DNA of 64,000 bases from Algoriphagus ornithinivorans (GTDB lineage: Bacteria; Bacteroidota; Bacteroidia; Cytophagales; Cyclobacteriaceae), in NCBI RefSeq assembly GCF_900115305.1, contig NZ_FOVW01000005.1:62001-126000 (forward strand), written 5' to 3'. Of this stretch, positions 62,463-64,000 are shown piece by piece. The stretch's first letter is position 1; each line of letters starts with the position of its first letter. The notes beneath the pieces are model-generated. The model made no database searches and was not told the DNA's origin. It worked only from the letters and a program-made list of their open reading frames with translations. The position numbers and the translations under genes are program-made.

Positions 62463-62725
62463 AAAAAGGGTTGGCTTAAAGATGACTTTTTTTGATTAGA
62501 ATTTTTTTCAAAGGAATTTCTGCGCCTGAGCTCAATTCACCTTTCAACTACAAATTTCTAAAATTATTACGGCTCTCATTTTTTTATCAGATAATTTTAT
62601 CGAGATTAGTTGAGATAACTGATTTTGAGAGCAGTAGCTAAGAAAAACAAACTTGTTTTTTGGGGTTTCGATCAATTTTTCCCAGAAGATAGGCTGATTA
62701 ATAATTTAAAACCCAAATAACTCCG

Positions 62726-64000
62726 ATGAAGGATTTTAATACGCATTATCATCATCTTTTTCACAAGCTTTTTGGAGGGATGAGCAATGAAATGCTGGAT
62801 CAAATTTTTAAAATAGGTACTAAAAAAGAACTCAATACCGGTGAATATCTTTTCCATCAGGGGGCCAAAGAAAACATCCTTTACATAGTACTTTCTGGTA
62901 GGCTGAGAGCGATTAAAGAAGATGTCAATGGAACATTAATTTTGGGGGATATAGGCGAAGGAGAGCCGGTTGGAGAGTTTGCCTTATTTACCGGTGAGCC
63001 TAGAATGGCCTCAGTATTAGCGATTAGAAAATCAGTGGTTTTGGAATTTAATCAGGAAGAATACCTGACTTTGGTAGCCAAAAACCCATCCTTAGCGAAT
63101 TCCTTGACAGGCTTTGTAATCAACAGACTTAGAAGAAACACATTTCAAAAAAACCAGTCAACCCCTCCAAAAAATATAGCCCTAATCAACTTACAAGCTG
63201 ATCATGATTTAAGTCCTTGGACAGCAGATATGGAAACCTTTTTTAGGGAAAATCAAATTCCGGTTCAGGTGTTTGATTATGATTCTCAGGCAGAGCATGC
63301 TGATCAGACATTCTTCGATTCACTGGAGCAGTATGAGGGAATCAACATTTTGGTCTGTAGTGAAACTCACCCTGAATGGTCTCACCAATGCATGGTCTAT
63401 GCGGACTTGGTGATTTTGGCCACTGATTTCAAGGCAGATCCTCAAATCTATCTTATAGAAAAGGAGCTGGAACTCTATTCAAAAAGTATCCTCAATAAAA
63501 AGATATATCTATTGATGTTGCATCCTCAAGATGCACCAATGCCAGAATCTACTTCCAAGTGGCTAGAAAATAGGGATATTAACCTACATATTCATGTCAG
63601 ACAAAGGAATGGAAGAGATATCCGCAGGTTCTGTAGAATTATTACCAATACCGCTGTAGGCTTGGTCTTGGGCGGAGGAGGAGCCAAGGGTTATGCCCAC
63701 CTTGGGGTAGTTAAGGCATTGCAGGAAAGAGGGATAGAAATAGACTTCCTGGGTGGTACTAGCGCTGGCGCGATATACGGTATTACCATGAGCTATGCTG
63801 ATTTTGATTTTGATAAAATCGAAGAAATCACTCAGGTGGCTGTAAAATCCAAACTGACTTCCAATGATATGGCTTTGCCTATGATTTCCTTTTTAAGTGG
63901 GAAAAAAATCCAGCGCTTCGCCAAAACTCTTTTCAAAAATTATGACATGGAGGATATATGGATTAATTCCTATTGTGTGTCTACCAATTTTTCCAGAGCT
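62726..64000 (+). CDS. Cyclic-nucleotide-binding/patatin-like phospholipase (NTE-like), cut by window edge
   Basis: 425 codons are read without a stop from the ATG at 62726; the C-terminus is outside the window. Residues 1-135 are a cyclic-nucleotide-binding domain (FHQGAKENILYIVLSGRLRA, GEGEPVGEFALFTGEPRMASV). A Rossmann-like middle part follows, then the patatin lipase domain: oxyanion loop GLVLGGGGAKGYAHLG (from residue 312) and nucleophile S346 in GGTSAGA. The catalytic Asp lies beyond the edge. The layout matches bacterial neuropathy-target-esterase-like lysophospholipases, which may be controlled by nucleotide binding. The 263 bases before it show no clear signal. Confidence 0.9.
   Translation, partial: MKDFNTHYHHLFHKLFGGMSNEMLDQIFKIGTKKELNTGEYLFHQGAKENILYIVLSGRLRAIKEDVNGTLILGDIGEGEPVGEFALFTGEPRMASVLAIRKSVVLEFNQEEYLTLVAKNPSLANSLTGFVINRLRRNTFQKNQSTPPKNIALINLQADHDLSPWTADMETFFRENQIPVQVFDYDSQAEHADQTFFDSLEQYEGINILVCSETHPEWSHQCMVYADLVILATDFKADPQIYLIEKELELYSKSILNKKIYLLMLHPQDAPMPESTSKWLENRDINLHIHVRQRNGRDIRRFCRIITNTAVGLVLGGGGAKGYAHLGVVKALQERGIEIDFLGGTSAGAIYGITMSYADFDFDKIEEITQVAVKSKLTSNDMALPMISFLSGKKIQRFAKTLFKNYDMEDIWINSYCVSTNFSRA

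Overview
The window looks like chromosome of a member of the Bacteroidota, most likely a Cytophagales bacterium near Algoriphagus (Cyclobacteriaceae). The phylum call rests on four signs. There is a type IX secretion C-terminal sorting domain (938-aa protein, 1487-4303), a gliding lipoprotein GldB (56603-57607), a TonB-dependent receptor with an N-terminal carboxypeptidase-like domain, and promoters of the Bacteroidota type TTG/TTTG-N17-23-TAnnTTTG (for example before csaA, recJ and the 938-aa gene). The genus is inference from overall protein resemblance. No rRNA or tRNA gene, CRISPR array or prophage was seen.

Layout. 1-4.3 kb: a PLP trans-sulfuration enzyme and a large secreted YCF48/PKD-like protein. 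4.4-9.6 kb: a haem lipoprotein, then a rightward group of exported proteins (FGE-like domain protein without the catalytic cysteines, Tat-exported Gfo/Idh/MocA oxidoreductase, Tat-exported TIM-barrel isomerase, YCF48 lipoprotein), plausibly periplasmic sugar chemistry. 9.7-12.9 kb: a HisA paralogue with Trp at the usual catalytic Asp, a CsaA-like protein and an S10 peptidase. 12.9-19.5 kb: housekeeping (GH3-family ligase, lptB, recJ, prmA, tpiA, recX). 19.5-30 kb: a DUF433/DUF5615 toxin-antitoxin-like pair, a CrtI/CrtD-like desaturase, secreted lipoproteins around a subtilisin-like protease, glyS, and small outer-membrane barrel proteins. 30-38.8 kb: a GMC oxidoreductase with its small Tat subunit, a GH29 fucosidase, a RAYT transposase between palindromic repeats, a TonB-dependent receptor, a Rieske protein and an internally duplicated secreted protein.

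38.9-44.4 kb holds two GxxExxY genes, each followed within a few bases of its stop codon by an imperfect hairpin repeat built from CGCAGA-type words. Between them lie cysteine desulfurase, phosphohexomutase (glmM-like), a small membrane protein and mazG. 44.5-55.4 kb is a leftward exopolysaccharide export and assembly cluster: Wza/SLBB, Wzz, Wzx-like flippase, GT2, Wzy-like polymerase and three more glycosyltransferases. A radical SAM/SPASM gene sits at its head. gldB, another glycosyltransferase, asnB and nth follow to 61.2 kb. The window ends with a P1-family peptidase and the first 425 codons of a cyclic-nucleotide-binding, patatin-type (NTE-like) phospholipase that runs off the right edge.

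The observations most worth pursuing are the GxxExxY/3'-hairpin association, the RAYT with flanking REP-like palindromes, the HisA paralogue with Asp-to-Trp substitution, the FGE-like protein lacking both active-site cysteines, and the two sets of Tat-exported sugar-redox genes.
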